NCBI RefSeq assembly: GCF_016908395.1 | Contig: NZ_JAFBDU010000001.1 | Coordinates: forward strand, 930,001-994,000 | Direction: 5' to 3' | DNA from: Metabacillus crassostreae | Lineage (GTDB): Bacteria > Bacillota > Bacilli > Bacillales > Bacillaceae | Length of the DNA: 64,000 bases | Shown: positions 1-7,477 of the stretch, in pieces | Numbering within the stretch: the stretch's first letter is position 1 | How the letters are laid out: every line of letters starts with the position of its first letter | Translations under genes and position numbers: made by a program | Notes under the pieces: model-generated | What the model saw: only the letters and a program-made list of their open reading frames with translations | What the model was told of the DNA's origin: nothing | The model's database searches: none

Positions 1-166
1 AAATGTTCTTAAATCCTTGATTCTTTAGCAAATCTGCAACCTGTGTATTGGGTGTTACAACAATGGAATGTGTTGGATTTAAGTATCCTTCAAGCCCTAG
101 TAACATATTTTGATCAGGCACACATACCAATACTGACTCCTTTTCCATCTGACCATTAAACACCAT
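1..166 (-). CDS. Partial unknown protein, 3' part cut by window start
   Basis: The open frame starts at the ATG complementary to 164-166 and runs off the left edge, so only the first 55 residues are visible. An AAGGAGG ribosome binding site at about 172-178 fixes the start. The visible part begins MVFNGQMEKESVLVCV and reads like an alpha/beta domain with a hydrophobic strand (VLVCV). I do not recognise the family. It is the first gene downstream of the leftward c-di-AMP riboswitch at 618-750, about 430 bases away, so c-di-AMP control is possible. The long leader and an internal inverted repeat leave that uncertain. Confidence 0.6.
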   Translation of the reverse strand, partial: MVFNGQMEKESVLVCVPDQNMLLGLEGYLNPTHSIVVTPNTQVADLLKNQGFKNI

Positions 167-328
167 GTAAGCCTCCTTGACTCCTTTTTTTAGTTAAACA
201 ACAATACCTAAAATAATCTCAGCTGTAATAGAGGTTTGGCATACTTTCATACATTCCGAAAGAGTTCCGTTCTTATTTCGATTATGTAGCTTCCCCCATT
301 TAGAAGAAGATATCTAAGCGAAAAAAAA

Positions 329-456
329 TAGACCAATGTTTACTCTTTCCCCAAATGAACGTCAAGCACATGGACAACAATCAACTCTAGTTTGAGTAAA
401 TTGTTCCTCATGATTTGCTTGTTTCATATCTTGGAAAAAAAGTACACATTGGTCTA
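329..456 (-). repeat. Long inverted repeat with terminator-like end
   Basis: Arms at 329-344 and 441-456 are complementary over 16 bases with one mismatch (TAGACCAATGT core) and enclose 96 bases. Read leftward, the structure is followed by a run of eight T, like an intrinsic terminator with a very large loop. The loop contains a 21-codon frame (427 to 362 on the minus strand, ending in CCPCA) with no convincing ribosome binding site. It lies between the leftward riboswitch and the first gene. It could be an attenuator, a small RNA or a degenerate mobile element. Confidence 0.45.
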
Positions 457-580
457 CTTAATGCCTAGCTAGCTCTTAGCTCTCTACGCATTCTGTCTTC
501 CATGTATTCTTTTTTAAAATAGGCATATTAAAAAGACCTACTTATCTGCCAGATTACTATTTTTACTGTTTTTCACAACA

Positions 581-607
581 AAAAAAGCCCCCTGATTCAA
601 GGCGGTC
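581..607 (-). terminator. Probable riboswitch terminator
   Basis: Read leftward, a short GC-rich hairpin (CCTTG AAT CAGGG) is followed by seven T. It lies directly after the c-di-AMP aptamer at 618-750 and is the likely expression platform, ending transcription when the ligand is bound. Confidence 0.55.
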
Positions 608-617
608 TTATGACCTC

Positions 618-750
618 CTCCGCTTTAGCCGACGAAGTTAGCTGACGGGTAGGATGGCGAAAGAGTATATCTCATCCCTTCTATACACATAGAATTAACC
701 CCAAAAAAATTGGTTCCTCCGCTCTCATTTCTGAGACTAGGCCGATCTAT
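618..750 (-). ncRNA. c-di-AMP riboswitch (ydaO/yuaA type), leftward
   Basis: The minus strand carries the conserved blocks of the ydaO motif in the right order: GCGGAGGAACCAAT, then TTGGGGTTAATTC, then CCCGTCAGCTAACTTCGTC. In this class the aptamer binds two c-di-AMP molecules and usually turns off genes for potassium uptake, osmoprotection or cell wall turnover. A hairpin with a T run follows at 581-607. The next leftward start codon is at 166, so the leader is unusually long. Confidence 0.8.
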
Positions 751-1097
751 TTAAGTTGTTGCTTTCTGTTTACGAGATTATCATACTCCGGTTATTAAAT
801 ATTGTAAATGGTTATTTTCTTTAGAATACTGTTATTTTCAATCATTTTTCCATCACATTTAGTCATTTCCTCCCAATTTCTAACTTATACTCTTAAATAC
901 TTAAAATACTAATTGGAATTTTTATTATAAAACATTGTCGCCTTGATCACTTGTCTTTTGAAAAATTAATTCATTAGAAAGTCTTTATTTCTTATAGATA
1001 ACTCAATTTTCCATCACAAAAAAAATCATTGACAATAAATCTAGTTTGTTATTAAGATAGTTTTTGATATTATAAATCGATTATGGGAGGAAATGCC

Positions 1098-1472
1098 ATG
1101 GGTTCTCCAAAAAGGAGATTAGAGGCAGAATTAAGTGAAGCATTTATTAAGCTTCAACGTGAATTAATTGGAAGAGGTCCTCAAGAAACGAAAACATATA
1201 TTGTAGAAGATATGGTTATTGCTCGCTTTAAAGGTGTCTTAACAGTTGAAGAGAAGCATTTAGTAGGACACGAAGATGGTCGCAAAGTTGTCAAACAAAT
1301 GAGACAAGTTTTACGTGAAATGTACAGTAAAGACTTCGAAGAAATTGTCGAAAAACATACTAGCTTTAAAGTACTTTCAAGCCATAGTGATATCAGCACA
1401 AAAGTTGGCGAAAGAATTGAAGTATTTATCGTGGATAAGAACTTAGAGAAATGCTTAGATCATTCAGCCTAG
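1098..1472 (+). CDS. DUF2294 family protein
   Basis: This 124-residue soluble protein begins MGSPKRRLEAELSEAF. The start at 1098 is chosen because GGGAGG at 1085-1090 lies seven bases before it; an in-frame ATG at 1083 sits on top of that site. The pattern (amphipathic N-terminal helix, a GRGP turn, a strand IVEDMVIARFKGVLT, then helices) matches the DUF2294 family as I know it. That family is widespread in Bacillales and has no established function. The gene lies between two outward-facing c-di-AMP riboswitches and neither reads through it. The family call is good; no function is proposed. Confidence 0.75.
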   Translation: MGSPKRRLEAELSEAFIKLQRELIGRGPQETKTYIVEDMVIARFKGVLTVEEKHLVGHEDGRKVVKQMRQVLREMYSKDFEEIVEKHTSFKVLSSHSDISTKVGERIEVFIVDKNLEKCLDHSA

Positions 1473-1521
1473 AATTTTCATTTGTTTACTCCCAAATAAT
1501 ATCAAGTAAACCATAACACTA

Positions 1522-1652
1522 ATCCGCTGAATCTGTAGAACGGGGGAACCATTTTTGAACATTCTTGGGGTGAATACAGTAATGGTAGGGAGACTCTTTC
1601 CTCCCGAATCCGGCAGCTAACCTCGTAAGCGTTGACAAAGAGAGTGGTCTTG
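1522..1652 (+). ncRNA. c-di-AMP riboswitch (ydaO/yuaA type), orphan
   Basis: The plus strand shows textbook ydaO blocks: an opening CCGCT that can pair with the closing AAGCG, then CGGGGGAACCA, CTTGGGGTGAAT, CCCGAATCCGGCAGCTAACC and TCGTAAGCG. It is better conserved than the leftward copy. No rightward gene follows: a hairpin at 1670-1710 and the 3' end of the opposing leuA come next. Fifty bases upstream lies the stop of the DUF2294 gene, so it may be part of that transcript's 3' end. It is either a remnant whose gene was lost or a free-standing ligand-binding RNA. Confidence 0.85.
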
Positions 1653-1668
1653 CTATAAGGAAAAGCAA

Positions 1669-1710
1669 AAAAATGACTATCAAATGAAAAGATAATTTGA
1701 TAGTCATTTT
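1669..1710 (-). terminator. leuA: Terminator of leuA (also faces the orphan riboswitch)
   Basis: A perfect 16-base stem (AAAATGACTATCAAAT) with a nine-base loop. Read leftward it is followed by seven T, a strong leuA terminator. Read rightward it has only four T, so it may also stop the riboswitch transcript, less efficiently. Confidence 0.85.
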
Positions 1711-1747
1711 CCTGAAGATATTTTAATCTTTTTACTACAAAAGGAAA

Positions 1748-3412
1748 TTATTTACTAGAAACCAAATTGTTAACTGCACTAAAAAGAGCTTTTACTGATG
1801 AGTTCATAATATCAGTGTCAATACCACATCCCCAATAAATAGTACCATGACGTGCAGTAATTCCTACATAAGAAACAGCGTTTGATCTTGAACCTACTTC
1901 TAAAGCATGCTGTTTGTAGACCAAATCTGTATAGGTGATATCTAATTGAGTTTGAAGAGCGTTACTAATCGCATCAAGTCTACCATTTCCCACACCAGTA
2001 AATTCATGATCTTCATTATTCATCCTGATTGATATAATTGTTTCATAATCATCATTTTTAGTATATTTGTAATTTATCAATTCGATAGGGGTATTTATAT
2101 TCACATAGTTGTTGATGAAAATGTCATGAATTTCACTTGGCATAAGTTCCTTGTGTTCATGATCTGAAACATTTTTCACACTATATCCAAAGCTCTCACG
2201 CATTTCAACAGGTAGATCAATTCCATACGCTTGCTGAAGGATATAACCAATTCCTCCCTTACCTGATTGACTGTTAATTCGGATAATATCTCCTTCATAT
2301 TCTCGTCCAATATCCATCGGATCAATTAATAAATAAGGTACAGTCCATTGCTCACGTTCTTCTTCCTCGCGCCATTTCATTCCTTTAGCAATTGCATCTT
2401 GATGTGAACCTGAAAATGCTGTAAAGACAAGTTCACCGCCATATGGATGTCTTTCGTGAACCTTCATTCTTGTTAATTTCTCATATTTAGAAATAATAGT
2501 GGGGATATTGTCTAAATTCAGCTTAGGATCTACCCCATGTGAAAACATATTTAGTGCTAGTGTTACGATATCGACGTTCCCTGTTCTTTCTCCATTTCCA
2601 AACAAAGTCCCTTCAACTCTTTGCGCTCCGGCAAGCATTCCTAGCTCGGCATCTGCTACGCCAGTTCCTCTGTCATTGTGTGGATGAAGTGATACGATTA
2701 CATGGTCTCGATAGCTCAGATTGTCACTCATATATTCAATTTGACTTGCGTAAACGTGAGGCATTGACATTGATACAGTTGCTGGTAGGTTGATAATCAC
2801 CTTATTGTCTGCTGTGGGATGCCAAATATCAAGAACCTTGTTGCAAATTACAAGTCCAAACTCAACTTCTGTACCAGTGAAGCTTTCTGGAGAATACTGA
2901 AATTGAAAATTCCCTTTTGTTTTAGCAGCATATGTCTTAAGCAGTTTTGCTCCATTAACAGCAATATCAATAATTTCCTCTTTAGATTTTCTAAATACTT
3001 GCTCACGTTGTGCTACAGATGTGGAATTATACAAGTGAACAACTGCTTTATTCACACCTTGTAATGCTTCAAATGTCTTTTTTATAATATGTTCTCTTGA
3101 TTGTGTTAAAACTTGAATTGTCACGTCTTCCGGAATTAAGTTTTCTTCAATCAAAGTACGTAAAAAAGCAAATTCAGTTTCCGAAGCAGCTGGAAATCCA
3201 ACTTCGATCTCCTTGAACCCTACACGTAATAGCAACTGAAAGTATTCTAGTTTTTCCTCTAAACTCATCGGGACGACCAAAGCCTGATTTCCGTCTCGAA
3301 GATCGACACTACACCATGTAGGAGCTTCTTTAATATATTCCTTCTCTGTCCATTTCAAGCTTTGCATTGGAGGCATAAAGTAACCCCTAGAATATTTATC
3401 GATATTTTTCAT
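1748..3412 (-). CDS. leuA: 2-isopropylmalate synthase
   Basis: LeuA condenses acetyl-CoA with 2-oxoisovalerate, the first step of leucine synthesis. The 554-residue protein has the DRE-TIM barrel signature (WCSVDLRDGNQAL, about residues 37-49), a metal-site HPHNDRGTG block near 245, and a C-terminal LeuA-type allosteric domain. Length and the GYFMPP start match the longer fungal/actinobacterial-type enzyme rather than the B. subtilis leuABCD form. The ATG at 3412 is preferred over an in-frame GTG at 3424 because GGTGGGAG sits five bases before it. It stands alone, under a leucine T-box at 3624-3900, with a MITE-like element between leader and gene. Confidence 0.92.
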   Translation of the reverse strand: MKNIDKYSRGYFMPPMQSLKWTEKEYIKEAPTWCSVDLRDGNQALVVPMSLEEKLEYFQLLLRVGFKEIEVGFPAASETEFAFLRTLIEENLIPEDVTIQVLTQSREHIIKKTFEALQGVNKAVVHLYNSTSVAQREQVFRKSKEEIIDIAVNGAKLLKTYAAKTKGNFQFQYSPESFTGTEVEFGLVICNKVLDIWHPTADNKVIINLPATVSMSMPHVYASQIEYMSDNLSYRDHVIVSLHPHNDRGTGVADAELGMLAGAQRVEGTLFGNGERTGNVDIVTLALNMFSHGVDPKLNLDNIPTIISKYEKLTRMKVHERHPYGGELVFTAFSGSHQDAIAKGMKWREEEEREQWTVPYLLIDPMDIGREYEGDIIRINSQSGKGGIGYILQQAYGIDLPVEMRESFGYSVKNVSDHEHKELMPSEIHDIFINNYVNINTPIELINYKYTKNDDYETIISIRMNNEDHEFTGVGNGRLDAISNALQTQLDITYTDLVYKQHALEVGSRSNAVSYVGITARHGTIYWGCGIDTDIMNSSVKALFSAVNNLVSSK

Positions 3413-3448
3413 TCTGTCTCCCACCTATTCATTTATAATTTGTTATTT

Positions 3449-3613
3449 AAGGCTGTTTTCTCAAACTTTGTTGCTTTTAAATACCTAAAGCAATCAGCAC
3501 TTTATTAAGTCTAGTGACATCTCTTCTTCATAAAATGGTACCCTTATAGTAAAAAAACACTGTTTATATTCCAAATTTTATTACATAGCAACAATCGTTC
3601 AGAAAAGAGCCTT
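3449..3613. repeat. MITE-like element, family A, copy 1
   Basis: This 165-base element has imperfect terminal inverted repeats of about 28 bases: the left end reads AAGGCTGTTTTCTCAAACTT and the complement of the right end AAGGCTCTTTTCTGAACGAT. It is clearly homologous to 47123-47286 in the same orientation, sharing among others the TCTTCATAAAAT block. It codes for nothing. It sits inside the leuA leader, between the T-box terminator and the start codon. Confidence 0.8.
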
Positions 3614-3623
3614 ATTAAAAAAA

Positions 3624-3900
3624 TAAAAAAAGCCTCATCTCTATAAAAAATAGAGACGAGACTTTATATCTCGCGGTACCACTCTAATTGATTAATTAAA
3701 ATAACATTAACCCACTCATTTTCAGTGGCCAACACCACCTATCTTCATAACGGAAGATCACCGACATTCCCTACTGATTGTGTTCAGGAAGTAGCTCTTG
3801 GATGAGTTCAAAGGCTATAACTACCGATTCTCACCATCCATCGGCTCTCTGACAAGTTTATAAATCCTTTTACTAGTTCCAATCTTTGCTTATAAATTAT
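3624..3900 (-). promoter_or_regulatory. leuA: T-box leader, leucine specific
   Basis: The minus strand holds a complete T-box leader. Stem I has the AGAGAGCC start and a specifier region GAACTCATCC, in which CTC (leucine) followed by A is the likely specifier codon. The T-box sequence GAGTGGTACCGCGAGA is at 3668-3684. A terminator lies at 3631-3663 (AGTCTCGTCTCTAT stem, then seven T). Uncharged tRNA-Leu would favour the antiterminator and leuA expression. The specifier fits the downstream gene. Confidence 0.9.
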
Positions 3901-3917
3901 TTATTTAATTAAATAGA

Positions 3918-3946
3918 ATGATATATCGATAAACCCTAGTTGTCAA
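3918..3946 (-). promoter_or_regulatory. leuA: SigmaA promoter of the leuA T-box transcript
   Basis: Read leftward, TTGACA (3946-3941), a 17-base spacer and TATCAT (3923-3918) form a near-consensus vegetative promoter just before stem I of the T-box. Confidence 0.75.
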
Positions 3947-4022
3947 TACTGAATATTCTAAAAATAAAGCTTATTATGAATTTATATACCTTTTTAATTC
4001 CTGTTTATTTGTCAATTCAATA

Positions 4023-5315
4023 TTATTCTTCACTTTCATCATTCTGCACCTGTTTGTTTATAATTGATATTTTTTTAATTGTTGTCCCTGGATAATAATG
4101 TTCAATGATTTCTTTATAATTGTAACCTCTATCGCCCATTATACTTGCACCCCATTGACTCATCCCTACACCGTGACCAAACCCTCTACCTCTTATAACA
4201 TAATAACGATCGTGTTCCTCGAATGTATCAATAAAGTAGCTTCTAAAGGTTGATCCACCTATTAAAGGTCTTATTTGATCAATTTCAACCCCGTTGAGCT
4301 CAAATACTTCATATAAAATTGTACCTTCTATCAAACATCTTAAAAATTCTATTTTAATTGAACCTTTTTTTGAACGATTTGATTCAAGAAGATCTGGTGA
4401 TATATCTAGATTCGAAATCGATAAGATTTTTATATCCCCTTCAAATCCTTGTTTGTTTAGCCTTTTTTTCATGGGTTCTATTATAGACTGTTCTTTTTCT
4501 TCCAACTTATTCCACCAGTTCATTCTAGTAGCATCTATCCTTGCTAATAATAGCTGCTCTTTATGTAAAAGTAGTGTCCATGGTTGAATGGGATCGAAAG
4601 GATCAATCTTAATTGGAAAATAAGATTTTGCTTTTTCATTCCATACATTTTCGTTGTTTTCAGTCACTCCACCGTTACTTGCCGAATAATAAGCATTAAT
4701 TGGCTTATTTTCAAATGTAATAATTTCACCTTTTGTTTCGTCAACTGCTCTAGAAGCTTGTTCGAACCATTCATATCCCCCATAAACTTGAAATTGGATA
4801 GTGTCATCCATTTCTTTATCCATATGAGTCACGGTGTAGGTCCTAGCAGCAAGCGACTGCGCCTTTAACGTTTCTATCTTCCATGATGGAAATACCTCAA
4901 AAGGAACAACACCTTTTAAATAATCTTCCAAAAAAATATGATTAAAGGGCCTAATGTATTTATCGTCTTCTATGATAAATTCCATTGCACCAAGGTATTT
5001 TTTATCATTAATTGTGATAACATGCTCTTTATTATAATGATCAGGTATTAAGATTAACGATTCACTTAGTACCATTTTGTCATCTTGATTAGTTAATAAC
5101 ATAGATCCTTTTTTAACGGATAAAATGTATTGAACTCCTTCTCTTATTTCCTCAATTCCATTCAAAGTTGTATATCTACCTTTGACCTCTAAAGTGAGCT
5201 CTTCTGTATCTCCTATGTAATTTTTTAACTTGACCTTTAATATGTCATTAGCATATACAGTTTCTTGACTAGTAAATATAGATACAAATAGTAAAAATAA
5301 AATTAGACGTTTCAT
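4023..5315 (-). CDS. SpoIID/LytB domain protein
   Basis: A 430-residue exported protein with a signal peptide at residues 1-22 (a hydrophobic run ending in VYA). The SpoIID domain follows: FEVFPSWKIETLKAQSLAARTYT near 140-160, a YSASNGGVTENNE block near 210, and the C-terminal RGRGFGHGVGMSQWGA block near 376. Family members cut or help cut denuded peptidoglycan glycan strands. At 430 residues it is longer than B. subtilis SpoIID (343) and shorter than LytB, and it lacks the usual spoIIIE/spoIIQ neighbours. I therefore call it a paralogue rather than SpoIID itself. It stands alone; no terminator is obvious after it. Confidence 0.85.
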   Translation of the reverse strand: MKRLILFLLFVSIFTSQETVYANDILKVKLKNYIGDTEELTLEVKGRYTTLNGIEEIREGVQYILSVKKGSMLLTNQDDKMVLSESLILIPDHYNKEHVITINDKKYLGAMEFIIEDDKYIRPFNHIFLEDYLKGVVPFEVFPSWKIETLKAQSLAARTYTVTHMDKEMDDTIQFQVYGGYEWFEQASRAVDETKGEIITFENKPINAYYSASNGGVTENNENVWNEKAKSYFPIKIDPFDPIQPWTLLLHKEQLLLARIDATRMNWWNKLEEKEQSIIEPMKKRLNKQGFEGDIKILSISNLDISPDLLESNRSKKGSIKIEFLRCLIEGTILYEVFELNGVEIDQIRPLIGGSTFRSYFIDTFEEHDRYYVIRGRGFGHGVGMSQWGASIMGDRGYNYKEIIEHYYPGTTIKKISIINKQVQNDESEE

Positions 5316-5451
5316 AGGTATTAGTATTCTTAAATTTACTTAATCGTATTCTTTTCTCCATTTTCATTACCAATAAAAGTATATATTAATGATTTTAAAT
5401 GAATTTCCTCTCTGGTTTTATCGACTAGAGATTAGAGATCTCACTAACGTT

Positions 5452-5487
5452 AAAAAGTCATGACCTCAATGGTGATCATGACTTTTT
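5452..5487 (-). terminator. fetB: Bidirectional terminator after fetB
   Basis: A 12-base perfect stem AAAAAGTCATGA with complement TCATGACTTTTT and a 12-base loop. The A and T flanks allow function in both directions, ending the fetAB transcript. Confidence 0.8.
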
Positions 5488-5564
5488 ACTTTTAACGAAT
5501 CTTTTGTTATGTAATTTTGTAACTTTTTAAAATAGTTTTCTCCGTTATTTACTGTTTTTAAGCA

Positions 5565-6347
5565 TTATATCTCAAACTGATTCCTTTCATTGAAAAATGT
5601 TTTATACCCATAATGAGTAAAAATCATAATTGTCAGTGCTACACTGCCAGTTATCCCTAATAAAATGGCAATTTGGTATTCTATTGCAATTAGTGGACTT
5701 ATTCCGGCAAGAATTTGACCTGTCATCATACCTGGTAAAAACACGATCCCCATCCCAACCATATTATTAATAGTAGGTAAAATGGCTGAATCAAATGCTG
5801 AATTCACAACAGATTTTGTCGCAACCTCTGGTGTAGCTCCTAGCATTAGCGCTCCTTCTATTAAATGTCTTTCTCTATGAATACCGTCAAGTAAATTCTT
5901 TACACCAAGTGTAATTCCAGTCATAGAATTTCCAATAATCATACCTGCAATTGGAATTAAATATTGTGGTTCATACCAAGGCTGAAAATGGATGACGACA
6001 ATGTTGAAATAAACTAACGTAATAAGTGATCCTGCTACCATTGATAAAGCAATAATTTTTTTAAGTTTTTTCGTTAAAGGCTTTGCAACCTGTTTGAATG
6101 TATTGAAAATAGCAAAGGTTAGCATAAATAATACAATTAAGCTTATAAGATATGGATTTGGTTCCTCAAAGATATAGGTAAGTATATAACCAACTAACAC
6201 TAATTGAATCGTCATTCGAGCGGTGGATATGATGATCCGATTCTCTCTCTTTAGCCCTCTCCATTTTACAAAAGCAATTAATAGTAAAATAAAAACGTAA
6301 CCCGCACAAAGTCTCCAAAATTCGATATCTCTTACGATATTTGTCAC
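5565..6347 (-). CDS. fetB: ABC transporter permease, FetB/YbbM type
   Basis: A 260-residue integral membrane protein of the UPF0014/FetB family, with about seven hydrophobic segments and the conserved GMIIGNSMTGITLG and LMLGATPEVA blocks. In E. coli, FetAB exports iron and protects against oxidative stress. It starts at a GTG whose first bases overlap the stop codon of the ATPase gene (GTGA), with GGGGGGAAG upstream, so the two are translationally coupled. The substrate is inferred from family membership only. Confidence 0.85.
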   Translation of the reverse strand: MTNIVRDIEFWRLCAGYVFILLLIAFVKWRGLKRENRIIISTARMTIQLVLVGYILTYIFEEPNPYLISLIVLFMLTFAIFNTFKQVAKPLTKKLKKIIALSMVAGSLITLVYFNIVVIHFQPWYEPQYLIPIAGMIIGNSMTGITLGVKNLLDGIHRERHLIEGALMLGATPEVATKSVVNSAFDSAILPTINNMVGMGIVFLPGMMTGQILAGISPLIAIEYQIAILLGITGSVALTIMIFTHYGYKTFFNERNQFEI

Positions 6348-6973
6348 TTACTTCCCCCTCCCTTTTTATATAGAGTAATCTTATTTTCTCCGTATTTTGC
6401 TGCAAGCTTTTGGGAATGAGTAATAAGAACAGCAGTTTGATTGTTTTCTTTTATTTTATTAATAAAGCTTTCCATTACCTTATCCTCGGTATCATCATCA
6501 AGTGCAGCTGTAGGCTCATCAAGTAAAAAGACTTCCGGATTCATTATATAGGCCCTCGCAAGTGCAAGTCGTTGCTTTTCTCCACCAGAAAGTGTTTCAG
6601 CATCCTCATCTAGACTTTTAGCTAAATGAACAAGTTTCAATGCATTCAGAAGCTTAGAATCATCTTGTACATCATTTCCTGCAAATTTCAAGCCAATATT
6701 TATGTTTTCACGAATTGTTCCATCAAAAATCGTTGGCTGCTGTGGTAACATCACAACTAATCTTCTATGCTTAATTGGATCTTCTTTAAGTAGGTTTTTT
6801 CCTTTATAATAAATCTCCCCTTGATCTGGAGAAAGCATAATATTTAACATTTTCAATAAAGTGGACTTTCCTGCCCCACTTTCACCAACGATACAAGTAA
6901 TTCTATTTTCAGGAATATCCATAGTTTCAATGTCCAAAATATCTTTAAATTGCAAATTTTTAATAGTAAACAT
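6344..6973 (-). CDS. fetA: ABC transporter ATP-binding protein, FetA/YbbL type
   Basis: The 209-residue ATPase partner of the permease at 5565-6347. Walker A is GESGAGKST near residue 28, the signature LSGGEKQRLALARA near 130, and Walker B VFLLDEPTAALD near 150. The ATG at 6973 is preferred because AGGGAG lies seven bases upstream; an in-frame TTG at 7003 has no such site. The gene overlaps fetB by four bases. Iron export is the family role; regulation is not evident apart from the dyad at 7059-7092. Confidence 0.87.
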   Translation of the reverse strand: MFTIKNLQFKDILDIETMDIPENRITCIVGESGAGKSTLLKMLNIMLSPDQGEIYYKGKNLLKEDPIKHRRLVVMLPQQPTIFDGTIRENINIGLKFAGNDVQDDSKLLNALKLVHLAKSLDEDAETLSGGEKQRLALARAYIMNPEVFLLDEPTAALDDDTEDKVMESFINKIKENNQTAVLITHSQKLAAKYGENKITLYKKGGGSK

Positions 6974-7058
6974 TATAAATCTCCCTATATTTTCTAAAGA
7001 CAATCATCCTCTATGAACCCTCCATTGTAAATCTAAATTATTTTTCAAAATAAAATAA

Positions 7059-7092
7059 CCACTTTCTAAAGGTTTAAACCTCAAATAAGTGG
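7059..7092 (-). promoter_or_regulatory. Dyad upstream of fetAB
   Basis: A 34-base imperfect palindrome (CCACTT ... AGGTTTAAACCT ... AAGTGG), followed leftward by a T-rich stretch. It lies about 90 bases before fetA and could be an operator or an attenuator. The call rests on symmetry alone. Confidence 0.3.
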
Positions 7093-7246
7093 ATAATCAT
7101 TAGCCCCTATACTCCAATATCATATATAAAACCACTAAGATCAAAGAAATAACCCTTTTTATCAAAATAAAGCAAATGACTAATTATAAAAACTAAAAGT
7201 ATTACAAATCCTACATAATGACGTTTAATGAAAGGTGGTGTAAATT

Positions 7247-7366
7247 ATGAAAAAAGATATTCAAAATTCAAGCATTGAACAAATCAAAAATGATCATGAA
7301 ACTGAAACAGCTTTCCAAGTAGACAATCCGAATAAAAAAAACAAAGGTAAGGATAACAATAAGTAG
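7247..7366 (+). CDS. Small hydrophilic protein, 39 residues
   Basis: ATG at 7247 follows AAAGGTGGTG at a suitable distance, and the frame closes at a TAG at 7364-7366. The product is short, charged and rich in Asn and Lys (begins MKKDIQNSSIEQIKN, ends KGKDNNK), with no hydrophobic stretch. It resembles the many small hydrophilic proteins of spore formers, but I cannot place it in a named family. It is followed by a bidirectional terminator at 7434-7463. Confidence 0.6.
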   Translation: MKKDIQNSSIEQIKNDHETETAFQVDNPNKKNKGKDNNK

Positions 7367-7433
7367 TAGAAATTAATAAAAAATACAATAATATCTAGTT
7401 AAAGAAAAGAAAAAAATCATTAAAAACTCAGCT

Positions 7434-7463
7434 AAAAGGGAGTTCTTGTATTAACTCCCTTTT
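7434..7463. terminator. Bidirectional terminator
   Basis: An 11-base perfect stem AAAAGGGAGTT / AACTCCCTTTT with an eight-base loop. It separates the small gene at 7247 from the convergent aldehyde dehydrogenase gene. Confidence 0.8.
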
Positions 7464-7477
7464 AACAATGAGATAGA

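Noticed and set aside
4023-5315. Assignment as spoIID itself
   Set aside because: The protein is about 90 residues longer than SpoIID and lacks the spoIID neighbourhood, so only the domain family is claimed.
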